From NCBI GenBank assembly GCA_039818345.1, contig JBCBUC010000010.1, forward strand, positions 43,784 to 107,783: a DNA stretch of 64,000 nt, read 5' to 3'. Origin of the DNA: Parvularcula sp039818345. GTDB taxonomy: Bacteria; Pseudomonadota; Alphaproteobacteria; Caulobacterales; Parvularculaceae. Made by a program: the position numbers and the translations under genes. The notes beneath the pieces are model-generated. The model saw only the letters and a list, made by a program, of their open reading frames with translations, was not told where the DNA came from and did no database searches. Below are positions 36,276 through 44,576 of the stretch, piece by piece (positions within the stretch are counted from its first letter, which is position 1; every line of letters starts with the position of its first letter).

Positions 36276-36520
36276 TGTGCATTCTCCAAAAGAAGCGCGC
36301 GATCGAGTTTCTGCTCAATCCGCGCCAGTGTTGCACGAAGGTGATCCGTCTGCTCTTCCAGGCGCGCTGTCCGAACCTCAATGGCGGTGAGACGGCCGCG
36401 CTCGTGCTCAAGTTGCGATAGGCGTTCCGCCGCTGCGCCAGCCCAGAGAAGGGCGGCAATCGTCTGCATGGTGAGGGCACCGGCGATCGCAACGATCAAG
36501 CGGGATCGAGGCTCGCTCAA
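36272..36520 (-). CDS. GTA gp3.5 small membrane / coiled-coil protein
   Basis: 82 residues: one hydrophobic segment (about residues 8-27, LIVAIAGALTMQTIAALLW) followed by a coiled-coil-like charged helix (LEHERGRLTAIEVRTARLEE to LLLENAQ). Position between portal and prohead protease matches gp3.5 of RcGTA, whose function is unclear. ATG overlaps the portal stop (ATGA). Confidence 0.8.
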   Translation of the reverse strand: MSEPRSRLIVAIAGALTMQTIAALLWAGAAAERLSQLEHERGRLTAIEVRTARLEEQTDHLRATLARIEQKLDRALLLENAQ

Positions 36521-37647
36521 CGCACACCCCCTTCGGGCTCAGATGGAAACCCAAAGGCCGTTCGTTTTTCCGCATCGGTGAGGAAATCAGCCGCCGCGAT
36601 ACGATCAAGACGGCTAGCCCGCTCCGGTGCCAACGCCTCAATCGCGTTGAGGTCCGGCTCAACACGCGCGAGCGCTGCGGGATCAAGCCAAAGCCCGATT
36701 TGCTCCGCCACCTTTCGCACCAAGGGCAAGATCGTTTGCCGCCAAAAGGCAAGATTGGCCTGCCCATAATTGGAGTAGGTGTTGTCCCCCGGAATGCCGA
36801 GCAACATCGGGGGTACACCGAAGGCGAGTGCAATATCCCGCGCAGCTGAGTTTTTAAGGTTCTGAAAATCCATCTCTGCCGGGGTCATGCCCATCGGGCG
36901 CCAATCAAGTCCGCCATCAAGCAAGAGAGGACGACCCGATGCCAGGGTACCCGAGAAACCTGAATCTAGTTCAGCCCGCAGACGATCAAACTGCTCCGGT
37001 GTCAAATGCTGACCCGCTTCGGTCCCACGGTGGATGAGTGCCCCTGAAGGACGCGCCGCGTTATCGAGCAGGGTCCTGTTCCAAGCGCCAGCGGCGTCGT
37101 AAATACTGATCGCAGGCGCTGCTGTCTTGAGCGGCGCATGGCCTTGACCATCGCCGTGGGGGTGCCACAGCGAAAGATGCAAAAGCGGCATCTCACCTGT
37201 TGGCCCTGGGCGAAAGACACGGTCACCGGTTTTCGTCTGCTGGCGGTATATCCCGTCACGGACGGAGATATCAGTGGGATGGAGCAAAAATAGCGCTCGC
37301 GTTTCACCGCCATCGGCAAGGCGTTCGATATATGCGTTGCCGTGGGTTTGCAAAAAACCATAGATCGCTTCGAGAAACTGTGCGCCTGTCTGGTCCGGAT
37401 TGGGACGATGGATCAGCTGCAAGATCGGACTTTCAACGAGCTGCGCGCCGCTTTCCTTCACAACAAGCGGTACCGAACCCGCAGCCTCAGCGATCATCCG
37501 GACACAACGATAAGCCACGATGTTGCCCGCGTAACCGCCTCGCGGTAGCACGGCCCTTGGCTCTCCCGTACCATGAAGCGCGATAAGATCTGCAAGCGTT
37601 GTGCTCTTTTGCTCGCTTGGCTTTTGGCGGGTTAGCCGTTTCAGCAT
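36517..37647 (-). CDS. GTA gp3 portal protein (HK97 family)
   Basis: 376 residues of the HK97 portal family: an N-terminal clamp (YAGNIVAYRCVRMIAEAAG), the wing region (RPNPDQTGAQFLEAIYGFLQ, YIERLADGGETRALFLLHP), LLLDGGLDWRPMGMTPAEMD and FGVPPMLLGIPGDNTYSNYG. GGAGGAAATC precedes ATG 37647. Dodecameric ring through which DNA enters the GTA head. Confidence 0.95.
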   Translation of the reverse strand: MLKRLTRQKPSEQKSTTLADLIALHGTGEPRAVLPRGGYAGNIVAYRCVRMIAEAAGSVPLVVKESGAQLVESPILQLIHRPNPDQTGAQFLEAIYGFLQTHGNAYIERLADGGETRALFLLHPTDISVRDGIYRQQTKTGDRVFRPGPTGEMPLLHLSLWHPHGDGQGHAPLKTAAPAISIYDAAGAWNRTLLDNAARPSGALIHRGTEAGQHLTPEQFDRLRAELDSGFSGTLASGRPLLLDGGLDWRPMGMTPAEMDFQNLKNSAARDIALAFGVPPMLLGIPGDNTYSNYGQANLAFWRQTILPLVRKVAEQIGLWLDPAALARVEPDLNAIEALAPERASRLDRIAAADFLTDAEKRTAFGFPSEPEGGVR

Positions 37648-37657
37648 GATTTCCTCC

Positions 37658-38863
37658 TTATAAGGCGCGGATGACAGGCGTTCCTGAGTTGGTCAGCATG
37701 AGGTCGGTTAGAGCCCAAACAAGGGCATCGAGGCGATCGGGACTTCCCTCCCCTGGTGCGCCGGTGAAACTGGTCATTTGGTCTTCCAGTTGCGCCAGCT
37801 TCCCACAGTGTTTCACACGCCCTTGCTCATAAAGAGCAGCAATCGGCTCTGCCCGGATGATTTTCCCGCGTGATGCTCGAACGGCACGCACAGGAACAGA
37901 AGCGTCAGCGGTGCGCAGCACCTCTTTGACAAGATCGCCGCCCTGATTGACCTCAGCCACCACCCGATCAGCCTCATAGGTCTGATAAAGGTGACAAGCA
38001 CGCGCCGCCCACGCCGCTGGGCTTAAACCGTGTACGGATGCATCCGCTAGCACATAGCCGATGCCATCAAGCCCAAGGCCTGCGACGATCAAACCGCATG
38101 CGTCGCTTGTCTTGGTGCTCGTCACCGGCGGATCCACTGCCACCACGATGCGTTGGAAAGTATCAGGTCGCTCCGCGCGCGCCGCTTCGATTGTTGCCCA
38201 GGACCAAAGCGACCCTTCGCGATCTTCGATCAGCTCACCGAGCAGCTCCTGGCGACCAAGCGCGGTACCCTCATAGATCGAGGCAATTTCGCTGAAAAAG
38301 GCGTCCGCCAGGTTGGGCTTGTTGGCATAGCTCGATGCCCTTGATACCGTCGTTGATGACCGCTTCATCAATTCTTTCAGTAAGTTGACAGACCGCGGTG
38401 TGGTGGTCACCACCTGGCGCGGGGCGCTACCAAGGCGCAAGCCCATCTGTAGGTTCGACCACGTCTCATCAGGATACGGCCATTTTGCCAATTCATCGGA
38501 CCAGGCTGTATCAAACTGATAGCCGCGCAGGCCCTCTGGATCCTCAGCGGAGAAAAGATGCGCAACAGCACCGCTTTCCCAAACCACACGCCGCCGCGAC
38601 GGCTCGTACGTCGGACGAGGCGCAGGATACCCCGTCGCGAGGAGGCCTGATGGTCCGCTCACCATCACTTCACGCCCATCGGCATAGGTCTCTGCGACCA
38701 GCGCGGTCCGCTCCGCGCCAGCGGCCACCCTTTCATGCACCCATTCAGCGCCCGTGCGGGTTTTGCCCGCGCCGCGGCCGCCAAGGACAAGCCATGTGGT
38801 CCACTGATCACCCGTCGGTGCCTTCTGATCCGGCCGAGCCAGGAAACTCCAGCTCGAGCTCAT
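37658..38863 (-). CDS. GTA gp2 terminase large subunit
   Basis: 401 residues. ATPase domain with the Walker A loop GGRGAGKTRTGAEWV and Walker B region AWSDELAKW; nuclease domain with acidic residues in VAVDPPVTSTKTSDACG and the C-terminal PDRLDALVWALTDL. Packages random chromosomal DNA headfuls in GTAs. Start at 38863 (MSSSWSFLARPDQ) has GAGG about 11 bases upstream; the longer open frame to 39118 lies within gp1 in another frame and is unconserved. Confidence 0.95.
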   Translation of the reverse strand: MSSSWSFLARPDQKAPTGDQWTTWLVLGGRGAGKTRTGAEWVHERVAAGAERTALVAETYADGREVMVSGPSGLLATGYPAPRPTYEPSRRRVVWESGAVAHLFSAEDPEGLRGYQFDTAWSDELAKWPYPDETWSNLQMGLRLGSAPRQVVTTTPRSVNLLKELMKRSSTTVSRASSYANKPNLADAFFSEIASIYEGTALGRQELLGELIEDREGSLWSWATIEAARAERPDTFQRIVVAVDPPVTSTKTSDACGLIVAGLGLDGIGYVLADASVHGLSPAAWAARACHLYQTYEADRVVAEVNQGGDLVKEVLRTADASVPVRAVRASRGKIIRAEPIAALYEQGRVKHCGKLAQLEDQMTSFTGAPGEGSPDRLDALVWALTDLMLTNSGTPVIRAL

Positions 38864-39212
38864 CTGGCGTAAATCCTCGTTGCCGAAGGCGCCTAAGGAG
38901 TTCTTCTCGCCCAAGAGCATGCGCATGGCGAAGTAATCGGCGTTCCACCTCCTTGCGGAGGGCTTCGATGTCATCGCCAAGGGGGTCGTTTTGGTCGGTC
39001 TTGTTCTGTTTGTTGTCACTATCCATGCCAAGCGTCTTCTCAATGTTGCCGCGATGGACCTGGATGATCCGTCCTCGTTTCTCAGCGAGCGCAATGTCCT
39101 CAGGACACGACCAATCAAGGGTCGCTAGAAACACACCTTGCTCACAAAGAAGAAGGCGCAAGCCCTGTTTTAAGGCTTCGTCACTGTCCTGCGTCGCAAC
39201 ATCTTGCTGCAT
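38808..39212 (-). CDS. GTA gp1 small terminase subunit (probable)
   Basis: 134 residues, ATG 39212 preceded by AAAGG. Assigned chiefly from position and size, overlapping the start of gp2 by 56 bases. A helical basic segment near the end (ERRLLRHAHALGREELLRRL followed by RQRGFTPDELE) suits a DNA-recognition subunit. The N-terminal ~60 residues before MDSDNKQNKT are less typical and could be a lineage-specific extension, or the gene may start at that internal ATG (about 39026). Confidence 0.65.
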   Translation of the reverse strand: MQQDVATQDSDEALKQGLRLLLCEQGVFLATLDWSCPEDIALAEKRGRIIQVHRGNIEKTLGMDSDNKQNKTDQNDPLGDDIEALRKEVERRLLRHAHALGREELLRRLRQRGFTPDELELEFPGSAGSEGTDG

Positions 39213-39260
39213 GCGTCCTTTCTACAGGATGCTCCGCAGGCGGGGATAAATTGGAGGGCG

Positions 39261-39716
39261 TTACCGTTTTGGCCGGGTTCCCGTGACGTGGCGCCAGAGA
39301 TCATTCTCATCCACCAGCGCCTCATTGGTCAGTGCACGCGGCACGGCGATCCCCGCTTTTTCAACCGATTTGGGGTCACCGCTCACCAAGGGATGCCAGG
39401 GCTTGAGGGCTTGTCCTTCGCTCAACAGGCGATAGGCGCAGGTGTCAGGCATAAACCCAAGATCACCGACATTGCGGGGCGTGAGGACGACGCATTCGGG
39501 CACAATCTCGGTACGCTGCTCATAACGGGTACAGCGGCGTTTCTCTGGATCAAAGAGACGACAACAAAGCGAGGTCTCATGCAAGAGATCGGGTTCGTCT
39601 TCGTCCTCGATCGTCACGGTGCAGCAACGACCACATCCGTCACACAGCGACTCCCACTCGGCGAGGCTCATCTCGCTCAAGCTTTTGCGTTCCCAAAAGG
39701 GCTGCTGCTCGCTCAT
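39261..39716 (-). CDS. YcgN/UPF0260 cysteine-cluster protein
   Basis: About 151 residues from ATG 39716 (an ATG at 39731 adds five). The UPF0260 cysteine pattern is clear: CDGCGRCC near the N-terminus, then LCCRLFDPEKRRCTRYEQR, PECVVL, PDTCAYR and the C-terminal ALKPWHPLVSGDP. It probably binds a metal or iron-sulphur cluster; function unknown, though the family is widespread in proteobacteria. It ends 48 bases upstream of the GTA gp1 start, on the same strand, so it could share a promoter with it. Confidence 0.9.
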   Translation of the reverse strand: MSEQQPFWERKSLSEMSLAEWESLCDGCGRCCTVTIEDEDEPDLLHETSLCCRLFDPEKRRCTRYEQRTEIVPECVVLTPRNVGDLGFMPDTCAYRLLSEGQALKPWHPLVSGDPKSVEKAGIAVPRALTNEALVDENDLWRHVTGTRPKR

Positions 39717-39862
39717 CTCAACGCGGCCCATCTGCTGTTTTCGGTTAACACAGGGTCAATGTATCGCCTGCAGACCTGGTTGAGCAATCTTGGGTGAGAT
39801 CGGCCAGGCCTACGGTTCATGCTGCCCGCCGCATCCAACCCGCTCGTAAGGGTGTTCTGACG

Positions 39863-42037
39863 ATGCGCTGCCTCTTGGGTCTTCTTCCGCTGCTGTTTGG
39901 CTTGGCCATGGCGCAACCGCTGCCCGCTGAGGTGTTCGAGCGTGACAAGCAATATGGCGATCATCCTCGTCAGGTGATTGATGTCGCAGCGCGACCACTT
40001 TCGGTGATGAAACCAGCGATCCTGTTCGTTCATGGCGGCGATTGGCAAGCGGGCGATAAACGGCCCGCCACCAGCAAATCAGCCTATTTCTTGAGCGAAG
40101 GCTTCGCCATGGCGTCGATGAATTATCGACTGTTCCCTGAGGTCTCCCCCCGGGAGCAGGCCGAGGACGTGGCCGCTGCTGCGGTTTGGTTGGCAAGAAA
40201 CGCTGGCCGCTACGGTATCGATCCAGAGCAGATCTTTCTGACCGGCCACGGTGCGGGAGCCCATCTAGTCTCCTTGGTGGGAACCGACCCGACCTACCTC
40301 AAACCATTTGGTGCGACACCGGCCGATCTTGGCGGTGTGATCACCCTTGATTCAGGCGCCTACGACATACCGGCGCAAATGGAGCGGACCTCGCAGGAGG
40401 CGCAATATGGCCGCACCCTGCGGCAGATTTTTACGCAGGACGCGGATTTGTGGCCGAGCCTCTCGCCTGCTTACCGTGTGGGCGAAGCGGAAGGCCTGCC
40501 GCCCTTTTTTGTCGTCTATACCCAAGAACGCGCTGATGCCCTTCGCCAGGCACGTCCCTTTGCCAATGCGCTGCGCAAATCGGGCGGCATCGCGATGTCT
40601 TTTGAAGCACCCGGGCTCACCCATGACAGTCTCTTCCGCCGTTTTGGCACCGTGAACGACGAGACGACCGAGGAGACGCTCAACTTCATTCGCCGCGAAG
40701 CCAACATCCCGATCCAACCGCTCACCCAATTGGCAGAACGCAAAACGCCGTCGATCAATTGGTATTTTTCCTTCGATGCTCCCGAGACGGATGAGATGCA
40801 GCGACGGCTGACGGGGACGGAGATCACAGGCATCGTCACCCATAATGACCAGCTCTATGCGGGCGCCTCCTCTTGGAACGAAAGCGAAGCACCGCAGCGT
40901 GGCCAGATCCTCAAGCTCACGGGCGTTGAAGAGCATTGGAACCTCGAGCTGCAGATGCCGCGGCGCTACACAAGAGCATCGACCCTGTTGCCCGTCAGGT
41001 TCAAGACGAATGTCGACGGCCTACCGATCGACGAGCTTTCCTATCTCTTTGTCGGCGCCGCGTATGAAAAGCCGGTCGACGAGCAAGGAGCAGCCGGTCT
41101 TTTCATCCGCCCACCAAGCGGTGCTTGGGCGAAACAGAACCTCGGCACGAGCGAAGCGGGAGAACCGATCACCATGGTGCGCGCGCTCTCAGCGTGGCGA
41201 GACGCAGAAACCGGCATTGACCACGTGTTCGTCGGCGCAGCGCCATCGCCCTTGGGGATTTATCGCGGCGGCGTGGATCCAGCTTTCCCCGGCGGCGTGG
41301 GTTTCGCGCCAGAGCCCGAATTCGTGCCACTCCCCGGCCAAGGGATCACCGGTTTCACCGCTTGCGGTGGCCATCTTTATGCATCGACCACGCAGCAAAT
41401 TCTTGAGCGCCAAGATGGCGAAGAACCAAGCTGGGAAGTGGTCCTCGATCTCGCCGAAGACAGCGACATTCTTCCTTATGCTGCGGAACTTAATCCTGTG
41501 TGGCAACAACGCGAAGAGATCAAAGCGCTGCGTTGCGATCAGGCGCGGGGCGGCACGCATCTTCTTTTCCATGTTTACAATCGGGCCTGGCGGTTCGTGC
41601 CCGGTGCCGGTGGGCCCTTGCCCGAAGCCAATATCGCCCAGCTTGTGCGATCGATGACAGGCCGAACAGCGCATTTGGTGATGGCCCAGGACGCCACATT
41701 GATGCGGTTCCTTGACGGGGACACGGAGGAATGGATTGGCCTCGAAATCCTCTATGATGAGGAGTTTCTTGAGACGTTCCCGGAGTTTCCTTATTGGGCC
41801 AGCGGCTTTGGGAAAGATGCGTTTTATCTTGTTCGCACAGTGATCGGCGGTGTGACACAGTTTCGGTTGGAGTATCTCGCGGTGGTCGGCAACGACCCCT
41901 ACCAACGGCCCCTCGCTCGGGTTCGCGACTTTGAAAAATCTCCGTTTGAGCGCGACAGTGCAGTTTATGCTGCGGGGTTCGCGCCATGGTTCGAACAGGT
42001 CGAGGGCTCGGGATGGATCACCCGCGGCGAGCGGTGA
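39863..42037 (+). CDS. Secreted alpha/beta-hydrolase-like protein with a C-terminal repeat-rich domain, nucleophile lost
   Basis: 724 residues. Signal peptide residues 1-22 (MRCLLGLLPLLFGLAMAQPL). Residues about 30-285 resemble the BD-FAE/esterase alpha/beta hydrolases: oxyanion region VHGGDW, MNYRLFPE, and the nucleophile elbow reads FLTGHGAGAHLV, so residue 130 is Gly (codon GGT at 40250-40252) where the family has Ser (GHSAGAH). Catalytic His is kept (GLTHDSLFRRF). Residues about 300-724 are beta-rich with repeated segments (ITGIVTHNDQLYAG, ITGFTACGGHLYAS, LLFHVYNRAWRF) suggesting a beta-propeller. ATG 39863 chosen because the signal peptide starts there; the longer frame from 39794 is not conserved. 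Confidence 0.8.
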   Translation: MRCLLGLLPLLFGLAMAQPLPAEVFERDKQYGDHPRQVIDVAARPLSVMKPAILFVHGGDWQAGDKRPATSKSAYFLSEGFAMASMNYRLFPEVSPREQAEDVAAAAVWLARNAGRYGIDPEQIFLTGHGAGAHLVSLVGTDPTYLKPFGATPADLGGVITLDSGAYDIPAQMERTSQEAQYGRTLRQIFTQDADLWPSLSPAYRVGEAEGLPPFFVVYTQERADALRQARPFANALRKSGGIAMSFEAPGLTHDSLFRRFGTVNDETTEETLNFIRREANIPIQPLTQLAERKTPSINWYFSFDAPETDEMQRRLTGTEITGIVTHNDQLYAGASSWNESEAPQRGQILKLTGVEEHWNLELQMPRRYTRASTLLPVRFKTNVDGLPIDELSYLFVGAAYEKPVDEQGAAGLFIRPPSGAWAKQNLGTSEAGEPITMVRALSAWRDAETGIDHVFVGAAPSPLGIYRGGVDPAFPGGVGFAPEPEFVPLPGQGITGFTACGGHLYASTTQQILERQDGEEPSWEVVLDLAEDSDILPYAAELNPVWQQREEIKALRCDQARGGTHLLFHVYNRAWRFVPGAGGPLPEANIAQLVRSMTGRTAHLVMAQDATLMRFLDGDTEEWIGLEILYDEEFLETFPEFPYWASGFGKDAFYLVRTVIGGVTQFRLEYLAVVGNDPYQRPLARVRDFEKSPFERDSAVYAAGFAPWFEQVEGSGWITRGER

Positions 42038-42171
42038 CAAACTTTCTCCGCTGTCACACTTCTTAGGGGGTGGCACGGTGCGAAATGGTCTATACTGAAG
42101 GCGATTAGCGAGCATCAGAAAGGTGCAGCGCCATTTCGGATCTGTGGCGAGAGACGGTTCAAGACCTTCGC

Positions 42172-44241
42172 GTGGGCCTTTCAGCGGGGTGCCGGGGTCT
42201 TGTGCGCCTTGTGGGCGAAGGCCTTCGAGCGGTTCCTTGGCGGCTGGGATTTGCACCGCTCCTCACCGCGCTTTCAGTGGGTGTCACGCTCTTGATCCCG
42301 CTTTTGGTGTGGAACGCGAACCAAGCCGTCACCGTGTTTCCAGACAAGGATGTCGATCTCGCGGCAGCTGGTCGCCAGCCCAACATCCTCATTCTCGCCG
42401 CTGATGGATCAAAGCTCGGGAGCCGCGGTAGCGATCTTGGTGATCCTGTCACGCTTGACGATCTGCCCGACCATTTGGTGGACGCCTTTCTTTCCACCGA
42501 AGACCGACATTTTTATCACCACCCGGGCTTCAACCCTTTGGCGCTCGTCCGCGCCACGCTGGCCAATTGGCGCGCCGGACGGGTGGTGCAAGGCGGAAGC
42601 ACCATCACCCAGCAGCTCGTCAAAAACCTCTTCCTCTCCGGCGAGCAGACGCTGTCGCGTAAGCTCGATGAGCTTCACCTTGCACTTTGGCTTGAGGCGA
42701 GGCTGACAAAACAAGAGATTCTCGAGCTTTATCTCAATCGGATCTATCTGGGTGCGAACACCTATGGGATCAGCGCAGCGTCTGACGCTTATTTCTCCAA
42801 GACGCCGCAGGAGCTCGACCTGGGCGAGGCCGCGCTGTTGGCTGGCCTTCCTAAAGCGCCATCTGCGCTTGCTCCGCATACCAATCTGGAGGGCGCTCTC
42901 GCCCGCAGCCGAGAAGTGATCGACAACCTCTTAGAGACAAGACGCATCGATGAGATGACCGCGATGGTCGCCAAGGCCGACGCGCCGGTCCTCCGGCCGC
43001 GGGGGGAGCGCGACACAGACGGCTATTTCCTCGATCATGTCGCTGCGATCCTCCCAACACTGATTGATGACCAAGGTTATGACCTGGTGATCACCACCAC
43101 ACTCGTCCCTGAGATCCAATCGGCAGGCGAAAAGGCGATCCAAGAGGCGCTCTTCACCGAAGACGCGGTGCAAAAAGGCGCCGAGCAAGGTGCGCTTGTT
43201 GCCTATGACAACCAGGGCGGGATCGTCGCTATGATTGGCGGCAAGAGCTACCCGGAAAGTCAGTTCAACCGCGCAACCCAGGCGCGGCGACAACCAGGCT
43301 CCGCTTTCAAACCCTTTGTCTATGCCGCCGCGATCGAGGCCGGCTTTGATACCCAGACGGTGCTGGTTGATGGACCGGTGCAGGTCGATGGCTGGCAACC
43401 GACGAATTACCGCGAACGGTTCTTAGGCCCTTTGCGACTGCGCGAAGCGCTTGCACGATCGTCGAACACAGCGACGGTTCAGATCACCGAAGCGGTTGGA
43501 CGCGGCGAGGTGATCAATGTCGCGCGCCGCGCGGGACTGAGCAGCGCGCTCCAACCCCATCCGTCACTGGCCTTGGGCGCTTTCGAGGTTCCCCTTGATG
43601 AATTGACCGCAGCCTACCTGCCCTTTGCCCATCAAGGTGAAATCCGCGACCCCCATAGCATTAAGTCGATCAGCACCAGGAGCGGCAAAGTTCTTTATGC
43701 ATGGGAACCGGCTATCCCGTCCCAAGTCTTCAGTGTCAAGACAGCAGATCGGATGACAGACCTTCTGCGTTCTGTGACCACCAATGGCACAGGAAGCGCG
43801 GCACGGGTCTCAGGGTTAGAGGTGGCGGGTAAAACCGGCACCACCAATGAATGGCGTGACGCCTGGTTTGTTGGCTACTCCGCGCATCTGACCGTTGGTG
43901 TCTGGGTCGGCAACGATGCTTATGAACCGATGAACAAAGTCTCTGGGGCGACCTATCCGGCCCGTATCTGGAGCAGCTTTATGGCCACCGCCCATGAAAC
44001 GGCGGGCCTTGAAGCCCAGCCCCTTCCCATGGATGAACGCATTCCAGTGAGCGATCCTGATCTTTGGCAACTCGCGGGCACCTACGCTGTCTTAAAGCAA
44101 GACCTCGGCCGTCACGCCTATGGCGCTGGGCCGACCCGTGAACGTCGACGAGCACTTCCATCCCTTTACGGATTGATTAAAAGGCAAACGGTCGTGGGAC
44201 GGGTCGCGACCGATGATCCGAAGGGTGACTATCAACCTTGA
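42172..44241 (+). CDS. Class A penicillin-binding protein (transglycosylase-transpeptidase)
   Basis: About 689 residues, bifunctional peptidoglycan synthase. One N-terminal membrane anchor (about 30-47). Transglycosylase domain: STEDRHFYHHPGFNP (catalytic Glu), GGSTITQQLVKN and LELYLNRIYLG. Transpeptidase domain: SxxK serine in RQPGSAFKPFVYA, SxN in ARSSNTA, KTGTT in VAGKTGTTNEWRD. The annotated GTG at 42172 has no ribosome-binding site; the frame stays open to 42109 and an ATT at 42133, 8 bases after AAAGGTG, could be the real start. A -10-like TATACT lies at 42091-42096. Its end overlaps the convergent DUF1491 gene by 10 bases. Confidence 0.92.
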   Translation: MGLSAGCRGLVRLVGEGLRAVPWRLGFAPLLTALSVGVTLLIPLLVWNANQAVTVFPDKDVDLAAAGRQPNILILAADGSKLGSRGSDLGDPVTLDDLPDHLVDAFLSTEDRHFYHHPGFNPLALVRATLANWRAGRVVQGGSTITQQLVKNLFLSGEQTLSRKLDELHLALWLEARLTKQEILELYLNRIYLGANTYGISAASDAYFSKTPQELDLGEAALLAGLPKAPSALAPHTNLEGALARSREVIDNLLETRRIDEMTAMVAKADAPVLRPRGERDTDGYFLDHVAAILPTLIDDQGYDLVITTTLVPEIQSAGEKAIQEALFTEDAVQKGAEQGALVAYDNQGGIVAMIGGKSYPESQFNRATQARRQPGSAFKPFVYAAAIEAGFDTQTVLVDGPVQVDGWQPTNYRERFLGPLRLREALARSSNTATVQITEAVGRGEVINVARRAGLSSALQPHPSLALGAFEVPLDELTAAYLPFAHQGEIRDPHSIKSISTRSGKVLYAWEPAIPSQVFSVKTADRMTDLLRSVTTNGTGSAARVSGLEVAGKTGTTNEWRDAWFVGYSAHLTVGVWVGNDAYEPMNKVSGATYPARIWSSFMATAHETAGLEAQPLPMDERIPVSDPDLWQLAGTYAVLKQDLGRHAYGAGPTRERRRALPSLYGLIKRQTVVGRVATDDPKGDYQP

Positions 44242-44573
44242 TCAGATAGGATCGGCGAGAAGACTGTCGCGATGTGCTTGGCTGCACCAACGATTTCCAT
44301 CACCCATAAATCGGGATCAAAGGAGCGTTCCTGCTCCAAGCGCTGATTAGCTTCGCCTTCTGGCAGAGGCGCTGCGGTCATCAAACGCCATCCACGTGTG
44401 CCGTTTTTTTGGGTCTCGGTGAGAAGCGTGACATCGCGCCCGTCGAGCCATTTGACAAAAATCATTCCGCCTTCGGCATGGCCCTTATGGATCACCGTAT
44501 AGATGAGGCCGAGCGTCTCTGCGTGGCGACCGAGCCCCGCGACCTGGATATCACTCCGAAGTCGCGCCTCCAT
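44232..44573 (-). CDS. DUF1491 family protein
   Basis: 113 residues, recognised by the alphaproteobacterial DUF1491 pattern: VAGLGRHAETLGLIYTVIHK and the C-terminal NQRLEQERSFDPDLWVMEIV. Soluble; function unknown. It begins 3 bases after the stop of the kinase gene on the same strand, so the two are presumably one transcript. Its distal end overlaps the penicillin-binding protein gene. Confidence 0.85.
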   Translation of the reverse strand: MEARLRSDIQVAGLGRHAETLGLIYTVIHKGHAEGGMIFVKWLDGRDVTLLTETQKNGTRGWRLMTAAPLPEGEANQRLEQERSFDPDLWVMEIVGAAKHIATVFSPILSDQG

Positions 44574-44576
44574 TGG

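Larger units (their letters stand above)
26867..39212 (-). mobile_element. Gene transfer agent (GTA) structural cluster, Rhodobacter type
   Basis: Fifteen head and tail genes in one direction, in the order known for RcGTA: gp1, gp2, gp3, gp3.5, gp4, gp5, gp6, gp7, gp8, gp9, a short gp11-like gene, gp12, gp13, gp14, gp15. Most are linked by ATGA or GTGA overlaps. There is no integrase, repressor, replication or lysis gene, no att-like repeat, and codon and base use resemble the surrounding chromosome, which points to a domesticated GTA and not a prophage. The absence of gp10, gp10.1 and a full-length tape measure is unusual. Flanked by dnaJ-like and ycgN genes. Confidence 0.93.

Noticed and set aside
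26867..39212. Intact prophage
   Set aside because: No integrase, repressor, replication, lysis or att-like repeats; order and protein types are those of a gene transfer agent.
38398..39249. 283-codon plus-strand ORF opposite the terminase genes
   Set aside because: Low-complexity Arg/Ser/Pro-rich translation, typical of an antisense frame.
41189..42256. 355-codon minus-strand ORF opposite the hydrolase-like gene
   Set aside because: Shadow of the plus-strand gene, with no start signal or recognisable domain.
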